DNA from: an uncultured Candidatus Saccharibacteria bacterium
GTDB lineage: Bacteria; Patescibacteriota; Saccharimonadia; Saccharimonadales; Saccharimonadaceae
Assembly (NCBI GenBank): GCA_947302975.1
Contig: CAMYXA010000003.1
Span: 1-64,000, forward strand
Direction of reading: 5' to 3'
DNA: 64,000 nucleotides
In this document: positions 10,323 to 20,506 of the stretch, in pieces
Position numbering within the stretch: the first letter of the stretch is position 1
Layout: the number at the start of each line of letters is the position of its first letter
Notes under the pieces: generated by a model
Databases searched by the model: none
Seen by the model: the letters and a program-made list of their open reading frames with translations, nothing else
What the model was told of the DNA's origin: nothing
Translations under genes and position numbers: made by a program

Positions 10323-11198
10323 ATGAATTACAAAACACCTCGTAAGGCAATTATTACGGATGCAGGCTTTGCCAGCCGTTATTTGCCGATCACTAAGACT
10401 ATTCCAAAAGGCATGGTGCCAATGGGCAACAAGCCAGTTATGCAATTTGTCGTTGAAGAATGCGCCAAATCTGGCATTGAAGAAATCATCATCGTTGCAA
10501 CCCCAGAAGGGAAGCCAGTTTATGAAGACTACTTCAATAACCGCGTTCCACACATCGAGAAGCAACTCATCTCGCAAGGGAAAGAAGACCGCTTCGCTCC
10601 AGTCAAGGCCATCTTCGACCTCCCAAAGATCACCGTCATCACCCAAGACCCAACCTATCCATATGGCAACGGTTCGCCTTTTGCTTCTGCCAAAAGCTTC
10701 ATCGATGACGACGAAGCCTTCCTTGCTATCTACTCAGACGACCTCGTGCTTGGCACTCCAGCTGTCCAGGATTTGATGGATTCATTCAAGAAACACCCAG
10801 ATGCTGTCGCTATTATTGCCGGCCAACTCGTCCCACACGAAGAGATTAAAAAATATGCCTCTATCGATTTCAACGAAGAAACTGAAGTTTTGAATGGACT
10901 CGTCGAAAAACCAAAGCCAGAAGAAGCCGCATCAGATCTCGCTTCCTATGGTCGCTATCTTCTCACCCCAGAAATCTTTAAGTATCTTGATCCAAAGAAC
11001 ACCGGCCTCGATGGCGAACTTTGGACCGCCGACGCTATCGCCGCTCTCATCCCAACTGGCCGCGTCTACGTCAAAGAAACTACCGGCGAATGGGTAACAA
11101 CTGGCGACCCGAAGAACTACTTCCTCGCCCACCTCAAATACGTCCTCGAAAACACCGATTACGCCGACGACGTCCGAGAATACATTGCCAAACATTAA
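10323..11198 (+). CDS. galU: UTP--glucose-1-phosphate uridylyltransferase
   Basis: KAIITDAGFASRYLPITKTIPKGMVPMGNKPVMQFVVEE. Confidence 0.93.
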   Translation: MNYKTPRKAIITDAGFASRYLPITKTIPKGMVPMGNKPVMQFVVEECAKSGIEEIIIVATPEGKPVYEDYFNNRVPHIEKQLISQGKEDRFAPVKAIFDLPKITVITQDPTYPYGNGSPFASAKSFIDDDEAFLAIYSDDLVLGTPAVQDLMDSFKKHPDAVAIIAGQLVPHEEIKKYASIDFNEETEVLNGLVEKPKPEEAASDLASYGRYLLTPEIFKYLDPKNTGLDGELWTADAIAALIPTGRVYVKETTGEWVTTGDPKNYFLAHLKYVLENTDYADDVREYIAKH

Positions 11199-11228
11199 TA
11201 TGTTATAATAACCTTAAGGAGAAATAAT

Positions 11229-11525
11229 ATGAATACAGCAGAATGGATCTTAGTCGCAATTCTATCAGTATCACTTTTTATCTTCATCGTTGTAGGTATT
11301 GTCTTCCTCGTCAAGTTGATGGGCCTCGTCAAAGAAGCTAAAAAAGTCGTCGTCAAAGGCCAAGATATCGCCGAAAACGCCAATCAGGTCGTCTCAAACG
11401 TCCGTGGTATGACCTCAATTGGTGGCGTCATCAAAACTTTCGCAGACAAATACACAGATCCAAAATACAAAAAAGAAGCCGAAGGAAAGGAGAAGAAAGA
11501 TGGCAACAAAAGCAAAAAAGACTAG
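11229..11525 (+). CDS. Small membrane protein (DUF948-like)
   Basis: One N-terminal TM, then helical region; SD aaggag. Confidence 0.45.
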   Translation: MNTAEWILVAILSVSLFIFIVVGIVFLVKLMGLVKEAKKVVVKGQDIAENANQVVSNVRGMTSIGGVIKTFADKYTDPKYKKEAEGKEKKDGNKSKKD

Positions 11526-11700
11526 CAAAGGCAACGGAAAATTCTTCCTTGGCGCAATCCTCGGCGCAGCCGCAGGTGTCGCCGGACACATGTTTTTGAA
11601 GAAGAAATCCGCTGAAAAAGAAAAAGAATGCGATGGCAAAGATTGCAAATGCGACAAAAAGCCAGCCGCCAAGAAGACCACCAAAAAATCTTCAAAATAA
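11500..11700 (+). CDS. Small Lys-rich membrane-anchored protein
   Basis: ATG at 11500 after SD aaaggagaagaaag; FFLGAILGAAAGVAGHMFL; overlaps upstream CDS by 26 nt. Confidence 0.6.
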   Translation: MATKAKKTSKGNGKFFLGAILGAAAGVAGHMFLKKKSAEKEKECDGKDCKCDKKPAAKKTTKKSSK

Positions 11701-11782
11701 GCTAACAAAAATACTGTGGAAAGCCCCACAGTATTTTTTATGCGCCCCATAAAGTCGATCTAATCCATGATATAATATAAAT

Positions 11783-14700
11783 ATGTCTAAAAGCGAGGAA
11801 ATAAAACTAAAACCAAGTGATTTTGTGCACCTACATAATCACACTCATTACTCGCTTCTTGATGGCCTAACCAAGGTCCCAGAACTTGTTGATTTCGTTA
11901 AAGAAGACGGCATGGAAGCCGTTGCCGTGACAGACCACGGCACCATGTCTGGACTCGTTGAATTATACAAAACCTGCAAGGATGCTGGACTCAAGCCAAT
12001 CCTCGGCCTCGAGGCCTATGTCGCTGCGCGCAAAATGACCGACCGCGACCCAACCAAAGATAAACAGCGCTTCCATATCACGCTTCTCGCCATGAACAAC
12101 AAAGGCTTCGAGAACCTTTGTCGCATCATGTCTAACGCCGAAATAAATGGCAAATACTATAAACCCCGTACCGATCACGATGACCTCGAAAAATACAACG
12201 AGGGAATTATCTGCCTTTCCGGCTGTATGGCTTCCGAAATTTCCCAGGCAATCCTAAACGACGACGACAAGCGCGCGCTCGACCTCATCGAGTGGTTCCG
12301 TAATGTCTTCAAAGATCGTTTCTATCTAGAGATGCAAGATCACGGGCACCCAAAATCTACCACCCACAACAAAGAACAGCAAAAGATTAACGACTGGCAC
12401 ATGGCCCACGCCAAAGAACTAGGTTTACCTCTAGTTGTCACCTGTGATGCTCACTATCTCAAAAAGGAAGACCAGGAAGCACACGAAATTCTACTTTGTA
12501 TCGGTACTGCCGCCAACTTGTCCGACAAAAACCGCATGACCCTGAAGGACTTCGACCTCCATGTTATTCCATCAAACGGAATCATTGACCACTGGCAGGA
12601 TACCTGCCCAGAAGCCGTTTTGAATACCAAGAAAATTGCCGATCGCTGCAATGTTGATCTTGAGCTTGGCCGCATTTTAATTCCAAAATTCCCAGTTCCA
12701 GACGGCGAAACCGACAAGTCCTATCTCGATAAGCTCGTCTTCCGTGGCCTCACCTTCCGCTATGGTGGCAAGACCATGGAAGAAGCCGATAGCATGTCCG
12801 TTGAAGACTGCCGCAAGATTCTTGAAGAAGTCGACAAAGAACGTGACGAAGAAGACAAGATTCTGCCTCGTATCGATTACGAACTCTCAGTCGTAGACAA
12901 AATGGGCTATAACGGCTACTTCCTTATTGTCCAAGACTTTATCATGTGGGGCAAGAAAAAGGGAATCGTCTATGGTCCTGGCCGTGGTTCCGCTGCTGGC
13001 TCACTCCTAGCCTACGCCCTTCGTATCACTGAGCTCGACCCACTCCGCTATGACTTACTCTTCGAGCGTTTCTTAAACCCAGACCGCATTTCCATGCCAG
13101 ATATTGATACCGATATCCAGGATACCCGCCGCGACGAAGTTATTGAATATTGTACCGAAAAATACGGCAAAGCCCGCGTTTCCAACATCGCCACATTTGG
13201 TAAGATGATGGCCAAAAACGCCGTGCGTGATGTTGCGCGCGTCCTCGAAGTTCCATACTCCGAAGCCGACCGTCTCGCCAAAATGGTCCCAGATCCAGTC
13301 ATGGGCCACCACGTGCATTTAAAAGACGCCATCAAGGAAGTTCCGGATCTTCGCCACGAATACGAAACCAACCCAATTGCAAAAGAAGTCCTAGACTATG
13401 CCTCTCGCCTTGAAGGGACCATTAGAAACCACGGTGTCCACGCCTGTGGCGTCGTGATTGCACCAGACGACCTCGTCAAATTCCTTCCACTCGAGGTCTC
13501 CGCCAAGGGCCCAATCGCCGCCCAATTCCCAATGGGTACAGTCGAAGAGCTCGGACTTCTTAAGATGGACTTCCTCGGCCTCTCCAACCTTTCCGTAATC
13601 CAAAACGCCCTCCGCATGATTCGCAAAGTCTACAAGAATAATCTCGATATGTATTCCGTTCCGCTAGACGATGAGGAAACCTATAAACTTCTCCAGCGCG
13701 CAGATACCACCGGCGTCTTCCAGCTTGAATCTGCCGGTATGAAACGCTATCTAAAAGACCTCAAGGCTTCATCCTTTGAGGATATTATCGCTATGGTCGC
13801 CCTTTATCGCCCAGGCCCGATGCAATTTATCGATTCATTTATTAGGAGGAAGCACGGTGAAGAGCCAATTACTTATCTCCACCCAGGTCTCGAAAACTCC
13901 CTCAAAAACACCTACGGCATCATGATCTACCAGGAGCAATTCATGCAGATCTCCAAGGAATGGTGTGGCTTCACGGGTGGCCAAGCAGATACGCTTAGAA
14001 AAGCCGTTGGTAAGAAAAAAGTTGACCTCATGAACAAGGTTAAACCAGAGTTCATCAAAGGTGCCGTCGAAATTGGTGGCGCCACCGCTGAAATCGCCGA
14101 AACGTTCTGGAATCAGCTCCTCGACTTTGCTAACTATTGTTTCAACAAGTCCCACGCCGCATGTTACGCCCTCGTAGCCTATTGGACCGCCTATTTGAAA
14201 GCACACTATCCAGACGCCTTTATGGCAGCTCTCATGACCGCCGACATGCGCTGGACCGACCGCCTCGCTATTGAAATTGCCGAAAGTAAACGCATCGGGC
14301 TCAAAGTTCTTGGTCCTGATATCAACGAATCCTATGGCGACTTCGGTATCGTAGGAGGAAAGAAAACTATCCGCTTCGGACTCTCCGGCATTAAGGGCAT
14401 GGGCAAAGCGCTCGTCGAGGAAATAGTCATTCCGGAACGCGACAAGAATGGACCATTCACATCTATCTTCGACTTCGCAAAACGCGTCGACTCAACTAAA
14501 TTCAACAAAAAATCATGGGAATCCGCCATCAAGACTGGCGTCTTCGATCGCTTCGGTTACAGCCGCTCAGATCTCCTCTTCAACCTCGAAAGTATCCAAG
14601 CTTATGGTGCCAAAGTTCAAAAAGACGCCGGCTCTGGCCAGACCGATCTTTTTGGCGCCCTCGGCGCTGCTGGTGCTATTCCGGAACCAGAAATAAAGCC

Positions 14701-15499
14701 AGCTCCAACCCAGTATTCCGAAAAGGAGCAGCTCTTGTGGGAGCGCGACTTCATGGGTCTCTATCTTTCTGCTCATCCACTCGATAAGTACGATACCTAC
14801 TTCAATGAGCGCACCCATCCAATGTCGCTCATCACCCCAGAGAACAACAACAAGATCATCACCATAGGTGGCATCATCACAAACATCCGCACCATCCTCA
14901 CAAAGTCCAACACCAAGATGGCCTTTGTTAAAATAGAGAACAAGACTGCCGAAACTGAAATCATTGTCTTCCCATCCGCTTATGAAAGCTGCAAAGATTT
15001 CCTCGAAGTCGACAACGTCATCCGTGCCACTGGTCGCGTCAATTCAACCGACAAAGACGGTAATCTCACCTCAGACGCCAAACTCATGGCCGAGACCATC
15101 GAGCAAGTCCTCGACGTAACCCTCGAAAACTACCAGCCAACTGGCCAAACTCTTCCAGAACCAATCACCGCTCCGCCACGCCGTCAGCGCCGCAAAGCTC
15201 CAGCCGAATTTGAGAACAAAGAGCAAGAAGCTGCCCCAGCCCCAGACATTTTCGTCCCACCAGTAGACCACCGCAATGAGCGTGTCTATATCTTGATTGA
15301 GCACCCAGAAAATGCCGACGATCTCCAAGCCATCCGCCGCCTTTCCGACATTAATGCCGGATTCCAGGATGTCATCCTCGTTCTTGTCGACGGCGATGAA
15401 AAGAAACCACTCCGCATGCCTTTCAAAGTTGATGCAAACGAAGATTATTTAAAGAAACTCCGTGAAATCGTTGGCGAAGATAACGTCAAATTAAAATAA
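11783..15499 (+). CDS. dnaE: DNA polymerase III subunit alpha
   Basis: PHP domain FVHLHNHTHYSLLDGLTK, GPGRGSAAGSLLAYAL, PDIDTDIQDTRRDEVIEY. Confidence 0.97.
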   Translation: MSKSEEIKLKPSDFVHLHNHTHYSLLDGLTKVPELVDFVKEDGMEAVAVTDHGTMSGLVELYKTCKDAGLKPILGLEAYVAARKMTDRDPTKDKQRFHITLLAMNNKGFENLCRIMSNAEINGKYYKPRTDHDDLEKYNEGIICLSGCMASEISQAILNDDDKRALDLIEWFRNVFKDRFYLEMQDHGHPKSTTHNKEQQKINDWHMAHAKELGLPLVVTCDAHYLKKEDQEAHEILLCIGTAANLSDKNRMTLKDFDLHVIPSNGIIDHWQDTCPEAVLNTKKIADRCNVDLELGRILIPKFPVPDGETDKSYLDKLVFRGLTFRYGGKTMEEADSMSVEDCRKILEEVDKERDEEDKILPRIDYELSVVDKMGYNGYFLIVQDFIMWGKKKGIVYGPGRGSAAGSLLAYALRITELDPLRYDLLFERFLNPDRISMPDIDTDIQDTRRDEVIEYCTEKYGKARVSNIATFGKMMAKNAVRDVARVLEVPYSEADRLAKMVPDPVMGHHVHLKDAIKEVPDLRHEYETNPIAKEVLDYASRLEGTIRNHGVHACGVVIAPDDLVKFLPLEVSAKGPIAAQFPMGTVEELGLLKMDFLGLSNLSVIQNALRMIRKVYKNNLDMYSVPLDDEETYKLLQRADTTGVFQLESAGMKRYLKDLKASSFEDIIAMVALYRPGPMQFIDSFIRRKHGEEPITYLHPGLENSLKNTYGIMIYQEQFMQISKEWCGFTGGQADTLRKAVGKKKVDLMNKVKPEFIKGAVEIGGATAEIAETFWNQLLDFANYCFNKSHAACYALVAYWTAYLKAHYPDAFMAALMTADMRWTDRLAIEIAESKRIGLKVLGPDINESYGDFGIVGGKKTIRFGLSGIKGMGKALVEEIVIPERDKNGPFTSIFDFAKRVDSTKFNKKSWESAIKTGVFDRFGYSRSDLLFNLESIQAYGAKVQKDAGSGQTDLFGALGAAGAIPEPEIKPAPTQYSEKEQLLWERDFMGLYLSAHPLDKYDTYFNERTHPMSLITPENNNKIITIGGIITNIRTILTKSNTKMAFVKIENKTAETEIIVFPSAYESCKDFLEVDNVIRATGRVNSTDKDGNLTSDAKLMAETIEQVLDVTLENYQPTGQTLPEPITAPPRRQRRKAPAEFENKEQEAAPAPDIFVPPVDHRNERVYILIEHPENADDLQAIRRLSDINAGFQDVILVLVDGDEKKPLRMPFKVDANEDYLKKLREIVGEDNVKLK

Positions 15500-15521
15500 T
15501 CCCCCGTGATATAATTATCTT

Positions 15522-15938
15522 ATGAAGAAGGCAAAGACCCCAGATTCTGTTGTAGTTAACCGTCGCGCGCATTATGATTACGAACTCGGCGACGAGCTTT
15601 CTGTTGGCATGTGCCTCTCTGGCCCCGAAGTTCGCGCCATCCGCGATCATCACGTCCAATTAAAAGGCACCTTTGTCGCTATCAGAAATAATGAATTATG
15701 GCTAAATAACCTCACTCTTGGCGCCGAGAATGTTCAGAACATCAAACTTCTCGCCACTAAGAAACAAATCGCAAACCTAGCCAAAGAAAAGGTCGCCGGC
15801 TCCACTATCGTCCCAGTTCGCTTGCTTGGCGGCAGCCGCTATATTAAACTCATCATCGCAATCGGTCGCGGTAAGAAAAAATATGATAAGCGCGAGACCA
15901 TCAAAAAGCGCGATATTGAAAGAGGACGCTACGCATGA
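15522..15938 (+). CDS. smpB: SsrA-binding protein
   Basis: VVNRRAHYDYEL, LSGPEVRAIRDHHVQLKG, KKKYDKRETIKKRDIERG. Confidence 0.95.
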   Translation: MKKAKTPDSVVVNRRAHYDYELGDELSVGMCLSGPEVRAIRDHHVQLKGTFVAIRNNELWLNNLTLGAENVQNIKLLATKKQIANLAKEKVAGSTIVPVRLLGGSRYIKLIIAIGRGKKKYDKRETIKKRDIERGRYA

Positions 15939-16885
15939 CTTTCGAAGATGTCGAAAGAGCTCGCATGGCCCTCTACACAAAACGTCAGGGAATTATCAAT
16001 AAAGCCCTTCTTATTGGCGGCAGTTTCATCGGTCTCATCATTCTCGTGATGTTACCAAAACTTATAAACTCTTCATCATTTCTTTTTATGCTGCCATTCC
16101 TCTTATTCCCAGTCGTCTTCGCCCTCGTAATCACGCTCATTATCATCGCTTTCGCTACCAGAAAAGAAGCAGTCGCCTACAAAAACGCCTACAAAACCTA
16201 TTTTGTCGCCGCTGGCCTTGGCCGAGTTTTTAGCGACCTAACCTACAACCAAGATCTAGGCATTCAAAGAGCCGTTGTCGCCGAAGTTATGACCACCGCA
16301 GACCGCTATAGCTCCAACGATTATATGACCGGCTCCTACAAAAACATCAACTTCACCCAAGCTGATGTCCACATCGAAGAGAAACACGAATCAAGAGACA
16401 GCGATGGTCACACCCATACAACCTATGTCACAATTTTCCGCGGCCGCTTCCTAATCTTCGATTTCAAGCGTAACTTCGATTTTAACCTCCAGGTTTCAAC
16501 CCGCAGATTCTATGGCGAAAGACCACCAAAATCCAATGGCCTCAAATTCCGCCGCATCGAAACCGAATCTAATGAATTCAATCGCAGCTTCAACATCTAC
16601 GCCCAAAATGGCACCGACGCTCTCTATATTCTCGACCCTGCCTTCATGGAAAAGATCCAAAATCTCTACAATTCATGCGGCAAGGAATTCCTTCTCACCT
16701 TCATGAATAAAAAACTTTATATCGCAATCAATGACGGCAACGACTCATTCGAACCACCAGTAAGCTGCAAATATCCTCTCGACGAAAAAGCCGAAATCGC
16801 CAAAGTCGAAAAAGATACCAAGCTCATTACTAACTTCGTGGATAGCTTGAAACTCGACCGCTATTATAAAGGAGGAGCTAAATGA
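15935..16885 (+). CDS. DUF3137-like membrane protein
   Basis: Two TM segments, then TTYVTIFRGRFLIFDFKRNFDFNLQVSTRRF. Confidence 0.6.
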   Translation: MTFEDVERARMALYTKRQGIINKALLIGGSFIGLIILVMLPKLINSSSFLFMLPFLLFPVVFALVITLIIIAFATRKEAVAYKNAYKTYFVAAGLGRVFSDLTYNQDLGIQRAVVAEVMTTADRYSSNDYMTGSYKNINFTQADVHIEEKHESRDSDGHTHTTYVTIFRGRFLIFDFKRNFDFNLQVSTRRFYGERPPKSNGLKFRRIETESNEFNRSFNIYAQNGTDALYILDPAFMEKIQNLYNSCGKEFLLTFMNKKLYIAINDGNDSFEPPVSCKYPLDEKAEIAKVEKDTKLITNFVDSLKLDRYYKGGAK

Positions 16886-17682
16886 AAATCTGTTCCTGGA
16901 ACGTCAACGGCCTCCGCGCCAATCTAAAGAAAGGCACCTTCCAAGATTTTCTAGCCAAAGAAAACCCAGACATCATCTGCCTGCAAGAAACCAAAGCCAA
17001 GCCAGGACAAGTCGAAGTTGACCTGCCAGACTACGAAGAGCTTTGGAATTCCGCTAAGCGCCCTGGATACTCCGGCACCGCTATCTTCACCAAGAAGAAA
17101 CCGCTAAGCGTCTTCTACGGCTTCACAGACGACCTCAACGCCAGCTACAACTGGCATGAAGATCAGCATGGCTCCGCTACCGACGAAGGCCGCGTTATCA
17201 CCGCTGAATACCCGGATTTCTATCTGGTAAACGTCTATACCCCAAACAGCAAGCACGAACTCACACGCCTAGCTCTCCGCAAAGATCTTTGGGACCCAGC
17301 ATTCCTTAGATTTATAAAAGACCTTAAGAAAACCAAGCCAGTTATTGTTTGCGGCGATTTCAACGCTGCCCACACCGAAATCGATCTTGCCCGTCCAAAA
17401 GATAACGAAGAAAACGCTGGCTACACCAAAGAAGAGCGTCAGGGGATCGACAATATTATAAACGCTGGATTTATCGACACCTTCCGCTACCTCCACCCAG
17501 ATGAAACTGGCCGCTACACTTGGTGGACCTTCCGCGCCGGAGCGAGAGCTAGAAACATCGGCTGGCGCATCGACTACTTCTTCATCTCAAAGCCACTCAA
17601 AGATAATCTAAAAAACGCCGAAATCCACGAGCATTACGCTGGCTCAGACCACTGCCCAATCAGCATTGAAATGGAGTTCTAA
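16882..17682 (+). CDS. xth: Exodeoxyribonuclease III
   Basis: KICSWNVNGLRANLKKGTFQDFL, ICLQETKAKPGQ, WTFRAGARARNIGWRIDYFFIS, GSDHCPI. Confidence 0.95.
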   Translation: MKICSWNVNGLRANLKKGTFQDFLAKENPDIICLQETKAKPGQVEVDLPDYEELWNSAKRPGYSGTAIFTKKKPLSVFYGFTDDLNASYNWHEDQHGSATDEGRVITAEYPDFYLVNVYTPNSKHELTRLALRKDLWDPAFLRFIKDLKKTKPVIVCGDFNAAHTEIDLARPKDNEENAGYTKEERQGIDNIINAGFIDTFRYLHPDETGRYTWWTFRAGARARNIGWRIDYFFISKPLKDNLKNAEIHEHYAGSDHCPISIEMEF

Positions 17683-18458
17683 TGGATTACTTCAAAAAGA
17701 TTGAACAAAACCTTTACTCAGACCTCACCTGGAATATTCCAGACAACAAACAAGGCGAAGTAAATGTCATTGGCGGCAACAGTCAAAGCTTCAATTCTGA
17801 AGTTAAGAGCGCCGAACTTTTGTCCGAAAAATTTCCCGTAAAAACCGTGAACTTGTTCCTTCCGGATGCTCTAAAAACCAAGCTCCCACCTCTAGAAAAC
17901 TTCCGTTTTTTGCCGTCCACTGATTCCGGTTCATTCGCGGATTCCGAAGAGCTAAAAGCCGCCCTAAACTCCGCCGATTTTAATCTCTTGACTGGTAATT
18001 TCTCCAAAAATTCCATCACCGAAAGAGCGCTTTCCGACGCTCTAAAAACAGCAGAAAAGCCAACCCTCATCACGCGCGACACCACCGAACTCATCGCAGC
18101 AGGGAACCCTGAACAACTTTTGATGAACGAAAATCTCTACTTCTTCACTTCACTTCCTGGCATCCAAAAACTCTTCCAATCCGTCTACTATCCAAAAGTC
18201 ATCACCCTTTCGCAGTCACTCATCCAAATCGCTGAAGCCCTTCGCAAGTTCACCCTAAGTTATCCGGTCTCCCTTATTACTTTTCATAACGGACAAATCC
18301 TAGTCGCCAAAAATGGCAACGTCTCAGCCGTCGCAATTGAAAATACCAGCCTCACACCACTCACATTGTGGGGAAGCGAGCTAGCCTCAAAAATCACTGC
18401 TTATAATCTATACAACCCAAACAACTTCGAGCAAGCGACTATTTCTTCGCTTTTTTAG
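17682..18458 (+). CDS. Ribokinase-fold protein, possibly divergent NAD(P)H-hydrate dehydratase-like
   Basis: NVIGGNSQSFNSEVKSAELLSEKF; NLLTGNFSKNS; moderate resemblance only. Confidence 0.4.
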   Translation: MDYFKKIEQNLYSDLTWNIPDNKQGEVNVIGGNSQSFNSEVKSAELLSEKFPVKTVNLFLPDALKTKLPPLENFRFLPSTDSGSFADSEELKAALNSADFNLLTGNFSKNSITERALSDALKTAEKPTLITRDTTELIAAGNPEQLLMNENLYFFTSLPGIQKLFQSVYYPKVITLSQSLIQIAEALRKFTLSYPVSLITFHNGQILVAKNGNVSAVAIENTSLTPLTLWGSELASKITAYNLYNPNNFEQATISSLF

Positions 18459-19089
18459 ATAACTCTTTCTCGATATCCACTGCGTCGCGAGAGATATGCT
18501 CGCGGCGTTCTTTAAGAAACATCCACAAAAGTCCACAAATCGAAAGCCCACAAGACAAGAAGACGATGCGCGCGACAAGCGGCCATTCATTCACCATCAA
18601 AATCCAAATAGCAACCATCACCACCGTAAAGAGATAGAAGAATCGGCGAGCCATAATAATCTTCTTCGCCAAATTAAAGTTTCTAGCGCACAAAGAATTC
18701 CTTGTGCAGTTGTCTGGATGGCCCAGAAACTTGCCATAGACAATGAGTTCAATTACGCCGCAGATCACAGCCGTGCCAAACATAATAATAAGACCAGCAA
18801 TCATGTTGATGCGGAGCGTGAAGAATAACACGGCTGCAAACCACAAAAGAAGATCGGCAAACATATCGTATTGCGCAGCGTACTTACGGTATTTTGGCGC
18901 TTTATTCTTCGGGAATGGCCAACGTGTAGCACAAGTGCCATCAAACGCGTCCGTAAGCTCAGCAAAGAAGAACATCAAGAATCCGCCCGAGATCGAGCCT
19001 CCAATAACCCCCCAAACGATAAGCGCAGACGATAGAATAATACGAGCGAGCGTCAAAATGTCTGCCATGTACCACAAAATCTTTTTCAT
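18439..19089 (-). CDS. CDP-alcohol phosphatidyltransferase family protein
   Basis: NlltLARI-like start ADILTLARIILSS; ELTDAFDGTCATR...YDMFADLLLW resembles the DG..AR...D...D motif. Confidence 0.7.
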   Translation of the reverse strand: MKKILWYMADILTLARIILSSALIVWGVIGGSISGGFLMFFFAELTDAFDGTCATRWPFPKNKAPKYRKYAAQYDMFADLLLWFAAVLFFTLRINMIAGLIIMFGTAVICGVIELIVYGKFLGHPDNCTRNSLCARNFNLAKKIIMARRFFYLFTVVMVAIWILMVNEWPLVARIVFLSCGLSICGLLWMFLKERREHISRDAVDIEKELSKKAKK

Positions 19090-20315
19090 TTCTTAACCCT
19101 TTCATAAATACTTAATAGTTTTTTAATCTGATGTGACTGTTTTGCTTGGTTACGATCTTTGATCATCGCAACACTCATACGCACAATTTTTTCTGGATCA
19201 TTATAGATATCAGTGAGCGCCTTCGCGAGATCTTTTGGCTCTGGGCCATCAGCAAGATAGACGCCGTTTTTAGTCGTCACTTCAAGCATGTCTGGATCGC
19301 AAATCAAAATTGGAAGACCAGTCACCTCAGCCTCAAGCATAGTCATTGGCTGATTATCAAATCCATATGAAGCGAGCACTCCGAGATGAGATTCCTTCAT
19401 CGTTTTCAAAATTTCTTCGCGTTTCGTATCACCATGGAAGTTCACCTTAAGACGATTGAGTTTGACGTAGTTCTTGCCGAGAATAATATCCGTACCAGAA
19501 CCGAAGGCTTCCATCACGTATGGGAAATCGACCATCTTTAATGCTTCAAGAAACTTCATTGCGCGCTTTTCTGGCGAGAAGCGGCTATTCCAAACGATCT
19601 TGAGCGGTTCGTTTGCCATTATCCTTCGCGCCGAGACGCGTGCCGGTACCAAATCGTCGTCAATACCATTCGAAACCACATCAATGTCGCGCGTCACACC
19701 ATAATGCGTAAGTTTCTCTTTAAAATGTTTGGACGGAGTTATGACAGCATCTGCCGCGTTGGCGTGGTTCACCATCAAAGTCCACATCTTGGCACGAGCA
19801 TAATTTGTAGCTAAATATTTGTCCTTCTTTACTTTTGTCTCATGTGGCATGTACCACGAATGGAACCAGTTCAAATGAAATGCCACAAACGAGCGCAAAC
19901 CAAACGGAATAATACTCGTCTCACCCATATCCTCGCGACCATGCATCGTCTGAACTACCGGAATCTTCAACTTGCGACCAAGGCGAATCCCGGCGATCGA
20001 ACATCCACCTTCATAATGAATATGAAAAACGTCGAACTCCTTGAGCTCAGGAAAGTTCTTCATCAACCATTTCTCAATCACGCGTGGACGGCGCGAAATC
20101 GGCGCAATTCCAAGAAAGAACAGCTTGCAGCTTGGGACAATATAGATATAATCATTCATTAGTGCCGCGAGTTCTCTCTCAGGACGATGAAAACCGGTCG
20201 AAAAAATATAGACCGTATGGCCGAGCTCTTCGAGCGCATGCTTTTGAGCATTCATTGAAGAGACAATGCCGCCATTGAGATCCAAATACGCATCCGTAAA
20301 GAAAGCAATTTTCAT
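19086..20315 (-). CDS. Glycosyltransferase family 4 (diacylglycerol glycosyltransferase-like)
   Basis: MKIAFFTDAYLDLNGGIVSSMNAQKHALEELGHTVYIFS; VVSNGIDDDLVP; EAEVTGLPILICD. Confidence 0.8.
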   Translation of the reverse strand: MKIAFFTDAYLDLNGGIVSSMNAQKHALEELGHTVYIFSTGFHRPERELAALMNDYIYIVPSCKLFFLGIAPISRRPRVIEKWLMKNFPELKEFDVFHIHYEGGCSIAGIRLGRKLKIPVVQTMHGREDMGETSIIPFGLRSFVAFHLNWFHSWYMPHETKVKKDKYLATNYARAKMWTLMVNHANAADAVITPSKHFKEKLTHYGVTRDIDVVSNGIDDDLVPARVSARRIMANEPLKIVWNSRFSPEKRAMKFLEALKMVDFPYVMEAFGSGTDIILGKNYVKLNRLKVNFHGDTKREEILKTMKESHLGVLASYGFDNQPMTMLEAEVTGLPILICDPDMLEVTTKNGVYLADGPEPKDLAKALTDIYNDPEKIVRMSVAMIKDRNQAKQSHQIKKLLSIYERVKK

Positions 20316-20369
20316 ATCCTTATTTTAACACTGGAGACACAAAAAATCGACCTCGCAAGGTCGTAATAT

Positions 20370-20456
20370 TGGTGGGCGAAGAGGGAATCGAACCCTCACG
20401 ATATTACTATCACTAGATTTTGAGTCTGGCGCGTCTACCAATTCCGCCATTCGCCC
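20370..20456 (-). tRNA. tRNA-Leu (CAA), CCA encoded
   Basis: Minus strand GGGCGAATGGCGGAATTGGTAGACGCGCCAGACTCAAAATCTAG...GGTTCGATTCCCTCTTCGCCCACCA; acceptor GGGCGAA/TTCGCCC. Confidence 0.93.
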
Positions 20457-20506
20457 ATATCTTATATTTTAACATATTTTGAGCGCTTTTATGATATAAT
20501 TTTTTT